Positions 7,674 through 17,311 of a stretch of DNA of 64,000 nt are shown here, one piece after another. The notes below the pieces were generated by a model that had not been told where the DNA came from, did no database searches, and saw nothing but the letters and a program-made list of their open reading frames with translations. The stretch's first letter is position 1; each line of letters opens with the position of its first letter. Source of the DNA: Dechloromonas sp. (GTDB taxonomy: Bacteria > Pseudomonadota > Gammaproteobacteria > Burkholderiales > Rhodocyclaceae). The position numbers and the translations under genes are program-made. The DNA lies in assembly GCA_011391255.1 (NCBI GenBank), contig JAABQV010000006.1:1-64000 (forward strand), written 5' to 3'.

Positions 7674-9776
7674 ATGCCAGCAAAAACGAACCCTCCCTGC
7701 AAAGACTCTGACTGCGGCCGCCGCAACACTTTGCTGCTCGGGGTTCTTGAGAGCATGCCGCAGGGCGTCGGGGTTTTTGACGAAAATTTATTGTTGCGGC
7801 TATGGAACCGGAGCCTTGTCAACGCGCTGAATCTCACGCCAAGCGCTGTTTTAGATGGTGCGACGCTAGCGGATCTTCTGCATAACTCGGCCGGGAATTG
7901 CGATTACGCTCCCGAGCGATTAGCTGAGTTACTTGATCAATTCAACACGTCAGCCGGCGCCCTTTTAAATTTTCAAGGTGAGTTAGCCCAAAGCGACGGC
8001 CGCATTCATCAAATAATGGGCCAACCCCTGTTGATGGATGGCAAGCTGGCCGGCTATGTGACAACTTTTGTCGACATCAGCGAGCAGCGCGCGACTCAAG
8101 AGCGTGAACAACTGGCGCAAAAGGTCTTTGACCACACGCCGGCCGGCATTATCGTGACTGACAATGCGCAGCGCATCATTTCAGCTAACCCGGCGATGCT
8201 CGCGATGAGTGCTTATGCCCCCTACGAGATCGTCGGCCAAACGATTTTTGCACTTTTGGCGCCGGATGCGGCACTAACACCGGCTATTTTTCAAGAGACC
8301 ATCGAACAAAACAGAACTTGGAACGGCGAAATCAGCATTGTGCGAAAAACCGGTGATTTGTTGCCGGCGGGTGTCCGAGTCAATCGTGTTGACGACTTAA
8401 ATATCAGCCAGTCCAGCCACCACATCTGGATCTTCGCCGACATTACCGAGCGCAAGCAGGCCGAGGAGCGGATGCGCCACATTGCCCAGTCGGACTCACT
8501 CACCGGCTTGCCAAATCGTCTCGCCCTGCAGATTCGTCTTGCCCAAACACTGCCCGATGCCCGCCGCCATAATTGGCAAGTAGCGGTCATGTTCATTGAC
8601 CTTGATCGCTTCAAGAATATCAATGACACCCTAGGCCATCCGGTTGGTGACGAGCTCTTGCGTGAGGTGGCCAGCCGCCTCAGCCAGGTTATCCGTGAAA
8701 CCGATTTTGTCGCTCGCCTCGGCGGTGACGAGTTTGTCATTGTGTTGCCGGGGATCAGCGCCCCGGCCGATGCAGCCACTGTTGCCAACAAAATTATCGG
8801 CGCGCTTTCTTCGCCGATTCTTGCCGATGGTAACGAACTGCACACCAGCCCCTCGATTGGTATCAGCATATTCCCGGATGATGGCAACGACGGCGACACC
8901 ATCCTCAAAAACGCTGACACCGCGATGTATCACGCCAAATCTGCCGGGCGTAACAATTACCAGTTTTACGCCGGCGATATGAACAAGTCGGCAACCGAAC
9001 GGCTGGACATCGAGCGCAAACTGCGCCACGCGATTAGCCGCAACGAACTGGCACTCTGTTACCAGCCCCAGTTCAGCGCTGATGGTTCACACCCAACCGG
9101 GGTTGAAGCTCTGATTCGCTGGCACCACCCGGTTGATGGCATCATTTCGCCGGTGCGCTTCATCCCGATTGCCGAAGAAACCGGGCTGATTGTTGAAATC
9201 GGTGAATGGGTTCTGCGTACTGCCTGCCATGAGATGAAAAACTGGATTGATGCCGGTTTGCAGCCTATCCGTGTTGCCGTCAATATTTCTGCCCGCCAGC
9301 TTCGGCGCCGCGATTTCTGTGAAGTAGTGGCTGGCTGCCTCGCCGAATCCGGACTTCCTGCCGAGTTGCTGGAGTTGGAGATTACCGAAAGCGCAGTGAT
9401 GGAAAACCCGTTAGAGGCCATCAGCATTCTTGAGAGCATAGGCCGCATGGGCGTCACGCTGGCGATCGACGACTTTGGCACTGGCTACTCCTCGCTCGCC
9501 TATCTCAAGCTGTTTCCGATTGACCACCTCAAAATCGACCGTTCGTTTGTTGCCGACATTGAGACCGACCTCAACGATCGCGCAATCGCCTTCGGCACCA
9601 TTGCTCTCGCCCACTCGCTAGGCCTCAACGTTATCGCCGAGGGCGTCGAAACCGAGGATCAACTGGAACTGCTGCGCACTAACGGGTGTGACGAAGTGCA
9701 GGGCTATTTATTCAGCAAGCCACTGAGCAGTGGCGCTGCTTTTGCCTTTCTGCACAGCAGGGCGACGGCAGGGTAA
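7674..9776 (+). CDS. PAS-PAS-GGDEF-EAL cyclic-di-GMP signalling protein
   Basis: A 700-residue soluble sensor without obvious membrane segments. Two PAS-like domains (about 20-140 and 150-265) precede a GGDEF diguanylate cyclase domain with intact GGDEF at 350-354, and an inhibitory-site RETD exactly five residues before it. A C-terminal EAL phosphodiesterase domain follows, with EAL at 478-480 and DDFGTGYSSLAYLK near residue 600. Both catalytic signatures are intact, so it may synthesise and degrade c-di-GMP, with the net direction set by the PAS input. It stands alone between the redoxin and fbp genes. Confidence 0.93.
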   Translation: MPAKTNPPCKDSDCGRRNTLLLGVLESMPQGVGVFDENLLLRLWNRSLVNALNLTPSAVLDGATLADLLHNSAGNCDYAPERLAELLDQFNTSAGALLNFQGELAQSDGRIHQIMGQPLLMDGKLAGYVTTFVDISEQRATQEREQLAQKVFDHTPAGIIVTDNAQRIISANPAMLAMSAYAPYEIVGQTIFALLAPDAALTPAIFQETIEQNRTWNGEISIVRKTGDLLPAGVRVNRVDDLNISQSSHHIWIFADITERKQAEERMRHIAQSDSLTGLPNRLALQIRLAQTLPDARRHNWQVAVMFIDLDRFKNINDTLGHPVGDELLREVASRLSQVIRETDFVARLGGDEFVIVLPGISAPADAATVANKIIGALSSPILADGNELHTSPSIGISIFPDDGNDGDTILKNADTAMYHAKSAGRNNYQFYAGDMNKSATERLDIERKLRHAISRNELALCYQPQFSADGSHPTGVEALIRWHHPVDGIISPVRFIPIAEETGLIVEIGEWVLRTACHEMKNWIDAGLQPIRVAVNISARQLRRRDFCEVVAGCLAESGLPAELLELEITESAVMENPLEAISILESIGRMGVTLAIDDFGTGYSSLAYLKLFPIDHLKIDRSFVADIETDLNDRAIAFGTIALAHSLGLNVIAEGVETEDQLELLRTNGCDEVQGYLFSKPLSSGAAFAFLHSRATAG

Positions 9777-9812
9777 TATCCGGTTTTCAATAAAAACAAG
9801 GGGGAGAACAAC

Positions 9813-10826
9813 ATGTCACAACGCACGCTCGCTCACTATTTGATCGAAGAACAGCGTCACAAAGGGGTCATCAACGCCGATTTGCGTTTTCTGATCGAAG
9901 TCGTTTCCCGCGCCTGCCAAGCTATTTCAGTTGCCATCGGCAAAGGCGGACTCGGTGGTGCACTCGGCGAAGCCGGCAGCGACAACGTTCAGGGCGAGGC
10001 TCAGAAAAAGCTGGATGTGCTATCCAACGACATTCTGCTTAACGCCAACGAATGGGGCGGCCACCTTGCCGCCATGGCCTCCGAGGAAATGGATCTGCCG
10101 CACACCATTCCGCATCGCTACCCGCAAGGCGAATACCTGCTGCTGTTTGATCCGCTCGACGGCTCATCAAATATCGACGTCAATGTCTCGATTGGTACTA
10201 TTTTCTCAGTATTGAAATGTCCGGATGGCGCCGATCTCTCGAGCCCGGAAGCCGCCGAAGCGGCCTTCCTGCAAGCCGGCACCAGCCAGGTTGCCGCTGG
10301 TTACACGGTGTATGGTCCGACCACGCTACTGGTGCTGACAGTCGGCGACGGCGTTGTCAGCTTCACCCTGGATCGTGAGCAGGGTGGCTTTGTCCAGACC
10401 GGTGAGGCGATGAAAATTCCGGCGGACACCAGCGAGTTCTCGATCAACATGGCTAACCAGCGTTTCTGGGAAGCCCCGATGCAACGTTACGTCAGCGACA
10501 TGCAGCTAGGCAAGGATGGTCCGTTGGGCAAGGACTACAACATGCGCTGGGTCGGCTCAATGGTCGCCGATGTGCATCGCATCGTCACCCGTGGGGGCAT
10601 CTTCATGTACCCGATGGACAGCAAAATGAAGGAAAAGGGCGGCAAATTGCGCCTGATGTATGAAGCCAACCCGATGGCGATGATCGTCGAACAGGCGGGA
10701 GGCGCTGCAACGACCGGCTACGAGCGGATTCTCGAGATTGTTCCGGGTAAAATCCATCAGCGCTGCGCGGTGATAATGGGCTCCAAAAACGAGGTTGACC
10801 GCGCCACTGCGATGCATAAAGTCTGA
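9813..10826 (+). CDS. fbp: Fructose-1,6-bisphosphatase class I (first copy)
   Basis: Hydrolyses fructose-1,6-bisphosphate to fructose-6-phosphate in gluconeogenesis and the Calvin cycle. The 337 residues match the class I enzyme, with the metal-site segment [20 protein letters not shown] (about residue 110) and the substrate-binding region near [24 protein letters not shown] ribosome-binding site precedes the ATG. A second class I FBPase lies in the cbb operon at 27714. This one opens the same-strand series leading to epd, pgk, pyk and fba, so it is probably the constitutive or gluconeogenic form. Confidence 0.96.
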   Translation: MSQRTLAHYLIEEQRHKGVINADLRFLIEVVSRACQAISVAIGKGGLGGALGEAGSDNVQGEAQKKLDVLSNDILLNANEWGGHLAAMASEEMDLPHTIPHRYPQGEYLLLFDPLDGSSNIDVNVSIGTIFSVLKCPDGADLSSPEAAEAAFLQAGTSQVAAGYTVYGPTTLLVLTVGDGVVSFTLDREQGGFVQTGEAMKIPADTSEFSINMANQRFWEAPMQRYVSDMQLGKDGPLGKDYNMRWVGSMVADVHRIVTRGGIFMYPMDSKMKEKGGKLRLMYEANPMAMIVEQAGGAATTGYERILEIVPGKIHQRCAVIMGSKNEVDRATAMHKV

Positions 10827-10852
10827 TACTAAAAAACGCCAAGGAATTCCGT

Positions 10853-11488
10853 ATGAAACTTAGCAATATTGCCCTGCTCGCCGCCGCTGTCGCCATTGGC
10901 GCCGGCTGCGCCAGCAAAGAAACCAAACCCGAAGCAGCCCCGCAGGCAGCAGCCGCTCCCGCGCCAGTTGAGCAAAAGGCAGTCAAAACACTGCCTGATT
11001 GCCCGCCAGCCAAAACAACCGGCAAAAAATCAAAAAAGGATGCCAAGGCAAGCACTCCGGAGTGCAAGCCGACGACCACGACCGCCCCCAAGGCTGCAGC
11101 CAGCCCGGCGCCAGCGCCGGCTGTAGCCGCTCCCGCAGCAACACCTGCAGCCGCCCCGGCGCCCAGCGAGCCGGGCAAACCTCGCGTCGTCAAATCGCGT
11201 GACGGCACTTTCGAGGGCGAGATTCACGGCAACATTCCCGCCGGTAGCAAGTGGGCAAAGCTACAGATTGGCATGCACCAGAGCGAAGTTGAACGCATTC
11301 TCGGCGCCACCCCCAACATACGCGGCTACGTCACTGGCAAGGCTTTCATTCCCTTCTATTTCGGCACCGACAGTCATCGTTACGAGGCGGTCTATGCCGG
11401 CCAGGGCAGCGTCGCTTACACCGGCGGCGGCATGGGCGGCGGCCAGGGCGTGCTGATGATGATCAACTACGATCCAAAAATTCAGTAA
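10853..11488 (+). CDS. Lipoprotein with Ala/Pro-rich linker and small beta domain
   Basis: A 211-residue probable outer-membrane lipoprotein. A signal peptide ends in the lipobox-like AIGAGC with Cys19. Residues 20-110 are Ala/Pro/Lys-rich linker. A compact C-terminal domain (about 120-211) contains KLQIGMHQSEVERILG and FIPFYFG. The IGM...EVERILG pattern resembles SmpA/OmlA (BamE)-like domains, which I offer only as a structural guess. The 148-residue neighbour carries a related domain, so the two look like a tandem duplication. Function unknown. Confidence 0.8.
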   Translation: MKLSNIALLAAAVAIGAGCASKETKPEAAPQAAAAPAPVEQKAVKTLPDCPPAKTTGKKSKKDAKASTPECKPTTTTAPKAAASPAPAPAVAAPAATPAAAPAPSEPGKPRVVKSRDGTFEGEIHGNIPAGSKWAKLQIGMHQSEVERILGATPNIRGYVTGKAFIPFYFGTDSHRYEAVYAGQGSVAYTGGGMGGGQGVLMMINYDPKIQ

Positions 11489-11539
11489 GCTGGCCAGGCT
11501 GGCGAAAACCTTTTCTAAACTCACCACGGAGGAATCTTG

Positions 11540-11986
11540 ATGCTCGGCAACCGTCACCTTCCCTTGCTCGCCTGCTTGGCGACACTCATGCTGGCAACGA
11601 CCACCAGCCTTGCGCAAGAGCCTGAAAAAAAGGTCGAAACACCCGCCGCTGCTGCACCTGCCACTGCCGTAGCGCCAGTGATCGTTGGCAACCCTCCCGC
11701 TGATCACCCATTCGGAAAACTCAAGATTGGCATGACTTACGAGGAAGCGATTGCGATTGCCGGCAAGCCGGGTAGCGAAGGTGGCTGGTGCACCGGCAAG
11801 CACCGTATCCCCTTCTACTTCGGCAACGACAAGGCGCGTACCGAAGCCCATTTCAAGGGAATGGGCAAACTGGATTTTAACGCTGACGCCAGTATCTTTC
11901 CTTTCGGTATATGCAAAGCTGGCTCTCCGCGCGATCTGGTTTATATCGAGTACAACCCTGACTACGCGGGTGAAGCGCCCAAGTAG
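11540..11986 (+). CDS. Exported protein related to the preceding lipoprotein
   Basis: A 148-residue secreted protein with a signal peptide ending near TSLAQE and a short Ala/Pro linker. Its domain shares the pattern of the upstream gene: KLKIGMTYEEAIAIAG and RIPFYFGND. The other chain has KLQIGM and IPFYFG. I chose the ATG at 11540, with GGAGG at 11528, rather than the in-frame TTG one codon earlier. The two genes are 51 bases apart and likely co-transcribed behind fbp. Two cysteines (WCTGKH and GICKAG) could form a disulfide in the periplasm. Function unknown. Confidence 0.78.
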   Translation: MLGNRHLPLLACLATLMLATTTSLAQEPEKKVETPAAAAPATAVAPVIVGNPPADHPFGKLKIGMTYEEAIAIAGKPGSEGGWCTGKHRIPFYFGNDKARTEAHFKGMGKLDFNADASIFPFGICKAGSPRDLVYIEYNPDYAGEAPK

Positions 11987-12049
11987 CCGCAACGGCTTGG
12001 CGAACGTGGCATAATTAGATTTTACTTATTTAGAAACCCCGTCCGATTC

Positions 12050-13087
12050 ATGCCATTTCGTCTTGCCATCAACGGCTATGGCCGTATCGGACGCTGCTTT
12101 CTGCGGGCTTTGCTTGAGTCACCGGGCAAGCACGACCTACAGGTGGTCGCCATTAATGAGCCGGCAAACCTTGAGAGCATGGCTTACTTGACGCGCTACG
12201 ATTCAACACACGGCCGCTTTACCGGGCAGGTTGATTTCGCTGATGGCGCGCTGAACGTCAATGGCCAGCGGATTGCTGTCAGCCATGCCCGCTCCCCCGA
12301 AAAAGTTGATTGGGCGGCACTCGACATTGATCTGCTCGTTGAATCCTCCGGCTGTTACGGTCAACGACCGGAATTGACCCGTTTTTTGGATGCCGGCTGC
12401 CCGCGCCTGTTGCTTTCGCAGCCCGGTAACAGTGCTGGCGATGTCGATGCAACCATTGTCCACGGGGTCAATCAGGCTACGTTGAACGGCAACGAACGTC
12501 TGGTTTCGGCCGCCTCATGCACGACCAACGCCATCGTCCCGATTCTTTGCTTGCTTGATCGCGAAGTCGGCCTCGATCAGGTGCTGCTGACCACCCTGCA
12601 TTCGGTAATGAACGACCAACCGCTGATCGATGGTTATCACCACGACGACCTGCGTCGAACACGCTCCGCCATGCAGTCGATCATCCCGGTCTCCACCGGC
12701 CTGGCACGTGGCGTCGAGCGCCTGCTGCCGCAACTGAGCGGCCGCGTGCAGGCCAAGGCGATTCGCGTGCCGACGCTGAACGTTTCGGCGATTGACCTAA
12801 CCATCAGCACTCAGCGCCCGGTTTCCGCCGGCGAGATCAACCGCCTGTTCGCCGAAGCAGCGCGCGGTCCGCTGGCCAATCTGATCGCTTATTCCGAAGC
12901 GGCGCACGCTTCAATCGATTTCAACCACGACCCCCATTCGGCCATTATCGACGGCAGCCAGACGCGAAGCGGCGGCAGCTATCTGATCAACCTGTTTGTT
13001 TGGTTTGATAATGAGTGGGGATTCGCCAACCGTATGCTCGAGGTCGCCAGCCACTGGTCGCGCCTCTGGCCAAATCAAGACAATTAA
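12050..13087 (+). CDS. epd: Erythrose-4-phosphate dehydrogenase-like GAPDH-family enzyme
   Basis: A 345-residue NAD-dependent dehydrogenase of the GAPDH superfamily. The nucleotide fold starts FRLAINGYGRIGR, and the catalytic cysteine lies in [12 protein letters not shown] (about residue 158). Several segments match Epd rather than GapA: HSVMNDQPLIDGYH, RRTRSAMQSIIPV and FNHDPHSAIIDGSQTR. Epd oxidises erythrose-4-phosphate for pyridoxal phosphate synthesis. The gene order epd-pgk-(pyk)-fba parallels the enterobacterial epd-pgk-fbaA operon. It could also act as a secondary GAPDH; the canonical gap is in the cbb operon at 23640. Confidence 0.85.
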   Translation: MPFRLAINGYGRIGRCFLRALLESPGKHDLQVVAINEPANLESMAYLTRYDSTHGRFTGQVDFADGALNVNGQRIAVSHARSPEKVDWAALDIDLLVESSGCYGQRPELTRFLDAGCPRLLLSQPGNSAGDVDATIVHGVNQATLNGNERLVSAASCTTNAIVPILCLLDREVGLDQVLLTTLHSVMNDQPLIDGYHHDDLRRTRSAMQSIIPVSTGLARGVERLLPQLSGRVQAKAIRVPTLNVSAIDLTISTQRPVSAGEINRLFAEAARGPLANLIAYSEAAHASIDFNHDPHSAIIDGSQTRSGGSYLINLFVWFDNEWGFANRMLEVASHWSRLWPNQDN

Positions 13088-13105
13088 CCACCAAAGGAGA
13101 AAGTA

Positions 13106-14290
13106 ATGAACGTCACAAAACTAATCGATCTCAAACTGTCAGGCAAGCGCGTTTTCATCCGCGCCGACCTCAATGTACCGCAGGATGATGCCGGCAATAT
13201 CACCGAAGATACCCGCATCCGCGCCTCGCTGGCCTCGATCCGCTTCTGCGTCGAGCAAGGCGCGGCGGTGATGGTGACCTCACACCTCGGACGTCCGACG
13301 GAAGGCGAATTCAAGCCGGAAGACAGTCTGCAGCCGGTCGCCGTGCGCTTGGGCGAACTGCTCGGCCAGCCGGTGCGGCTGATTCAGAACTGGGTCGACG
13401 GCGGCTTTGAAGTAAAAGCCGGCGAAGTCGTCCTGCTTGAAAATTGCCGCGTCAATAAAGGCGAGAAAAAGAACAACGACGAGTTGGCACAAAAGATGGC
13501 CAAGCTCTGCGATGTTTACGTCAATGATGCCTTCGGCACCGCCCACCGCGCCGAAGCAACAACACACGGGATCGCCAAGTTTGCGCCGGTTGCTTGCGCC
13601 GGCATGTTGATGGGTGCTGAAATTGATGCACTGGGCAAAGCCCTGCACAGCCCGAAACGCCCGCTGGTCGCTATCGTTGGCGGCTCCAAGGTTTCCTCCA
13701 AGCTGACCATTCTCAAAACCCTGGCCAGCAAAGTTGACCAACTGATCGTTGGCGGCGGCATTGCCAATACCTTTTTGCTCGCCGCCGGCAAGCCGATTGG
13801 TGCCTCGCTGGCTGAAGCCGACCTGGTCGACGAAGCCAGGGCAATTATCGAGATGATGAAAGCCCGTGGCGCTGATGTGCCCTTGCCGACCGATGTTGTC
13901 GTCTCCGAGGAGTTTTCACCGACCGCCGTCGCGCGCAAGATCAGCGTCGACCAGGTTAGTCCGAAGGATCGCATTCTCGACGTTGGCCCGAAAACCGCCG
14001 TCAAGCTCTGCGAAGTCATTGCCAATGCCGGCACCATCGTCTGGAACGGCCCGGTTGGCGTCTTCGAGTTTCCACAATTTGCTGGTGGTACCAAAATGCT
14101 CTCAGCGGCGATCGCCCACTCCGAAGCCTTCTCGATCGCCGGCGGCGGAGACACGTTGGCGGCGATCGCCAAGTTCGACATCGGCAACGAAGTCGGCTAC
14201 ATCTCCACCGGTGGCGGCGCCTTCCTTGAGTTCCTCGAAGGCAAGGTTCTGCCGGCGATTGAAGTTCTCGAGTCACGCGCAGCAAAATAA
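13106..14290 (+). CDS. pgk: Phosphoglycerate kinase
   Basis: Interconverts 1,3-bisphosphoglycerate and 3-phosphoglycerate with ADP/ATP, serving glycolysis, gluconeogenesis and CO2 fixation. The 394 residues are standard length. Visible motifs are [14 protein letters not shown] near the N-terminus, [38 protein letters not shown] and the C-terminal [12 protein letters not shown] nucleotide loop. It lies 18 bases after epd with an AAAGGAG ribosome-binding site. It is the only pgk in the window, so it must serve the Calvin cycle too. A strong palindrome follows the stop. Confidence 0.98.
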   Translation: MNVTKLIDLKLSGKRVFIRADLNVPQDDAGNITEDTRIRASLASIRFCVEQGAAVMVTSHLGRPTEGEFKPEDSLQPVAVRLGELLGQPVRLIQNWVDGGFEVKAGEVVLLENCRVNKGEKKNNDELAQKMAKLCDVYVNDAFGTAHRAEATTHGIAKFAPVACAGMLMGAEIDALGKALHSPKRPLVAIVGGSKVSSKLTILKTLASKVDQLIVGGGIANTFLLAAGKPIGASLAEADLVDEARAIIEMMKARGADVPLPTDVVVSEEFSPTAVARKISVDQVSPKDRILDVGPKTAVKLCEVIANAGTIVWNGPVGVFEFPQFAGGTKMLSAAIAHSEAFSIAGGGDTLAAIAKFDIGNEVGYISTGGGAFLEFLEGKVLPAIEVLESRAAK

Positions 14291-14300
14291 GCACTAAAAA

Positions 14301-14334
14301 CCACGTTGACCGCAAACTGTCGCGGTCAACGTGG
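14301..14334. terminator. Perfect 13-bp palindrome after pgk
   Basis: CCACGTTGACCGC (14301-14313) pairs perfectly with GCGGTCAACGTGG (14322-14334) around an 8-nt loop. No T-run follows, so it is either a weak or Rho-assisted terminator, an mRNA-stabilising hairpin, or a protein site. Confidence 0.55.
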
Positions 14335-14375
14335 TAAAACAACTATAAATACTGAAAACCCACCAAAGGAAAACA

Positions 14376-15809
14376 ATGCTGCGTCACACCAAAATAGTCG
14401 CCACCCTCGGCCCCGCCTCATCATCCCCGGAAATTCTCGAAAGCCTGGTCAAGGCCGGGATCGATGTGGTGCGCATGAATTTCTCTCATGGCACCGCTGA
14501 TGACCACAAGGCAAGAGCCGATGGCATCCGTGCCGCTGCTGCCAAGTTGGGCCGCACCGTCGGCATTTTGGGCGACCTGCAAGGACCCAAAATTCGCGTC
14601 GGCAAATTTGCTGAAAGCAAGATCACCCTGGTCGCCGGCGAGGCATTCATTCTTGATGCCGCCTGCACCATGGGCAACGAGGAACGCGTCGGGCTCGATT
14701 ACAAGGATCTGCCGAAGGATGTCGTGCATGGCGACATCCTGCTGCTCGACGATGGCCGCCTGAAACTTGAGGTAATAAGCGTTCATGGCCAGGAAATTAA
14801 TACCCGCGTTCTGGTTGGCGGCGAGTTGTCGAATAACAAGGGTATCAATCGCCAGGGCGGCGGTCTCACCGCGCCAGCGCTAACCGCCAAGGATATGGAT
14901 GACATCAAGACTGCCGCGCAGATCGGCGTCGATTTTGTTGCCGTCTCTTTCCCCAAAAGCGCCGCTGACATGTATATGGCACGCCAGCTGTTGCGCGCTG
15001 CCGGCAGCAGTGCCGTACTGATCGCCAAGATCGAGCGGGTTGAAGCTGTCAAAAATCTCGAAGAAATTCTCGATGCCTCAGACGGCATCATGGTCGCCCG
15101 TGGCGATTTGGCGGTTGAGGTCGGCGACGCGGCCGTGCCTGCGCTGCAAAAGCGGATGATCCGCATGGCGCGCGACCGCAACAAGCTGACGATTACCGCC
15201 ACGCAAATGATGGAGTCGATGATCCATTCGCCAGTGCCAACCCGCGCTGAAGTCTCCGATGTCGCCAACGCAGTGCTCGATGGCACCGACGCTGTGATGC
15301 TATCGGCAGAAACGGCGGCTGGCCATTACCCGGTGGAAACCGTTGAGTCGATGGCACGTATTTGTGTCGAGGCCGAGCGCTCAGCCGAGGTTACGCTGGA
15401 GCGTGAGTTCCTCGACCGTGTCTTTACCCGCATCGACCAGTCGATTGCCATGGCCGCGATCTGGACCGCGCATCACCTCAAGGTAAAAGCCATTGCCGCC
15501 CTGACGCAAACCGGCTCGACCGCTCTGTGGATGAGCCGCTTGAATTGTGGCGTGCCAATCTATGCGCTGACCCCGGACGCCGAATCGGTCGGCCGCATGG
15601 TGCTCTACCGGGGCGTTTGCCCGCTCCCGATGAGCCAGAAACATATCGACCGCGATCTGCTGCTGGCCGAAGCCGAACAACTGTTAATCGACCGTGGCGT
15701 CGTCCAGATCGGCGACCTGATCGTTCTCACCATCGGTGAGCCAATTGGCTCAACCGGTGGCACCAACACGCTAAAAATCGTTCGCGTTGGAGAGCACACT
15801 GTTCAGTAA
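14376..15809 (+). CDS. pyk: Pyruvate kinase
   Basis: Catalyses phosphoenolpyruvate plus ADP to pyruvate plus ATP, the last step of glycolysis. The 477 residues show RHTKIVATLGPAS, MNFSHGTADDH, GDLQGPKIRVG, the active-site loop AKIERVEAVKNLEEIL, MVARGDLAVEVG and TATQMMESMI, in the standard order A-B-A-C. The C-terminal domain (about 345-477), typical of allosteric forms, is present. It lies 85 bases after pgk with AAAGGAAAA ahead of the ATG. Confidence 0.98.
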   Translation: MLRHTKIVATLGPASSSPEILESLVKAGIDVVRMNFSHGTADDHKARADGIRAAAAKLGRTVGILGDLQGPKIRVGKFAESKITLVAGEAFILDAACTMGNEERVGLDYKDLPKDVVHGDILLLDDGRLKLEVISVHGQEINTRVLVGGELSNNKGINRQGGGLTAPALTAKDMDDIKTAAQIGVDFVAVSFPKSAADMYMARQLLRAAGSSAVLIAKIERVEAVKNLEEILDASDGIMVARGDLAVEVGDAAVPALQKRMIRMARDRNKLTITATQMMESMIHSPVPTRAEVSDVANAVLDGTDAVMLSAETAAGHYPVETVESMARICVEAERSAEVTLEREFLDRVFTRIDQSIAMAAIWTAHHLKVKAIAALTQTGSTALWMSRLNCGVPIYALTPDAESVGRMVLYRGVCPLPMSQKHIDRDLLLAEAEQLLIDRGVVQIGDLIVLTIGEPIGSTGGTNTLKIVRVGEHTVQ

Positions 15810-15820
15810 ACGGAAATTAG

Positions 15821-15900
15821 GGATTGGTAATTGCTAAAATCCCCTCAATCCCATTTACCCATCCCCAAATACCAATTACCGCCCTTAACTAATCCCGCCT
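15821..15900. repeat. AT-rich imperfect repeat in the fba leader
   Basis: The spacer between pyk and fba holds degenerate units such as GGATTGGTAATT (15821-15832), ACCAATTACC (15871-15880) and ACTAATCCCGCCTCA ending near 15902. The last of these closely resembles the end of the purH leader at 58119-58133. It forms partial inverted repeats of GGTAATT/AATTACC. Confidence 0.5.
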
Positions 15901-15914
15901 CATCAGGAGTCACT

Positions 15915-16979
15915 ATGCCACTCGTATCCCTGCGCCAACTGCTCGACCATGCCGCTGAAAACGACTACGGTCTGCCCGCGTTTAACGTCAACAACATGGA
16001 GCAAGTCTGGGCGATTTGCGAAGCCGCCAGCAAGGCCGACGCTCCGGTCATCATGCAAGCCTCGGCCGGCGCCCGCAAATATGCCGGCGAGCCTTTCCTC
16101 CGCCACCAGATCCTCGCCGCGCTTGAAGCCTACCCCAACCTGCCCATTGTCATGCACCAGGACCACGGGCAGAGCCCGGCCGTCTGCATGGGTGCCATCC
16201 GCTCCGGTTTCACCTCGGTGATGATGGACGGCTCGCTCGAAGCTGACGGCAAGACCACCGCATCCTACGACTACAACGTCGGTGTCTCCAAGGAAGTGGT
16301 GAAATTCGCCCACTCGATCGGCGTTTCCGTTGAAGCCGAACTCGGCGTCCTCGGCAGCCTCGAAACCATGATGGGCGACAAGGAAGACGGCCACGGCGCC
16401 GAAGGCACCATGACCCGCGAACAGTTGCTGACCGATCCGGACCAGGCCGCCGACTTCGTCAAGCAAACCAATTGCGACGCGCTGGCGATCGCCATCGGCA
16501 CCAGCCACGGCGCCTACAAATTCACCAAAAAGCCGACCGGTGACATCCTCGCCATCGACCGTATCGCCGAAATCCACGCCCGCATCCCGAACACCCACTT
16601 GGTCATGCACGGCTCATCTTCTGTGCCACAAGAACTGCTGGCTGAGATCCGCGAATTCGGCGGTGACATGAAAGAAACCTACGGCGTGCCGGTCGAAGAA
16701 ATCGTCAAGGGCATCAAGCACGGCGTCCGTAAAATCAATATCGACACCGATATCCGCCTCGCGATGACCGGCGCGATTCGTCGTTACATGGTCGAGAATC
16801 CAGGCAAGTTCGACCCGCGCGATTACCTCAAGCCGGCCCGTGAAGCCGCGATGAAAATCTGCCTGGCCCGCTTTGACGCGTTCGGCTGCGCTGGTCGTGC
16901 CAGCCAGATCAAGGCAGTGACCATGGAAAAAATGGCCGAGCGTTACGCCAAGGGCGAACTCAACCAGATCGTAAAATAA
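15915..16979 (+). CDS. fba: Fructose-bisphosphate aldolase class II (first copy)
   Basis: A Zn-dependent class II aldolase of 354 residues that interconverts fructose-1,6-bisphosphate and dihydroxyacetone phosphate plus glyceraldehyde-3-phosphate. [27 protein letters not shown] is the family start (cited as the region 1-27). The zinc and catalytic region is [10 protein letters not shown], and phosphate contacts include GTSHGAYKF and [10 protein letters not shown] chose the ATG at 15915, preceded by CAGGAG, over an upstream in-frame start at 15831 that would translate the repeat leader. It is paralogous to the cbb-operon copy at 22495. Confidence 0.97.
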   Translation: MPLVSLRQLLDHAAENDYGLPAFNVNNMEQVWAICEAASKADAPVIMQASAGARKYAGEPFLRHQILAALEAYPNLPIVMHQDHGQSPAVCMGAIRSGFTSVMMDGSLEADGKTTASYDYNVGVSKEVVKFAHSIGVSVEAELGVLGSLETMMGDKEDGHGAEGTMTREQLLTDPDQAADFVKQTNCDALAIAIGTSHGAYKFTKKPTGDILAIDRIAEIHARIPNTHLVMHGSSSVPQELLAEIREFGGDMKETYGVPVEEIVKGIKHGVRKINIDTDIRLAMTGAIRRYMVENPGKFDPRDYLKPAREAAMKICLARFDAFGCAGRASQIKAVTMEKMAERYAKGELNQIVK

Positions 16980-17001
16980 GCCCGTTTTCAGGGTTGACCA
17001 C

Positions 17002-17025
17002 AACAGCCGCCCGAGGGCGGCTGTT
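17002..17025 (+). terminator. Terminator after fba
   Basis: AACAGCCGCC pairs with GGCGGCTGTT around a short loop, followed by TTTTT. It is a classic Rho-independent terminator closing the glycolytic cluster. Confidence 0.85.
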
Positions 17026-17026
17026 T

Positions 17027-17311
17027 TTACATTAGGTTTGGGTTTTGAGTAATGGCCCAGTTCGGCCAGCTGCGGTCATGCGGCCTCTCCTGATAGCCGC
17101 CACCTGAACGAACGCCGTATACGGAGAGCTGCCGGATGGCCTATGCGAACTACTCGGCCAAAGCGTTCATTGGCAATTTGATTGGTTGCGTGTTGACCTT
17201 GGACAAGCTGCACCGTTCCACTTGGAGATTTTGGCTAGACGGAATATTCCGCCACATAGCATTTGATACAGGGCATCAACTGCTTGTTGATGCCCCTCCC
17301 ATCAGTGGTGC
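17027..17311. other. Noncoding spacer without recognised gene
   Basis: About 285 bases between the fba terminator and the end of a minus-strand gene. No convincing ORF with a ribosome-binding site was found. The base composition and several GGCC-rich inverted words suggest degenerate intergenic repeat sequence; nothing specific is claimed. Confidence 0.4.

Noticed and set aside
15831-15914. N-terminal extension of fba
   Set aside because: It would translate the AT-rich repeat; the family start [10 protein letters not shown] has CAGGAG directly upstream.
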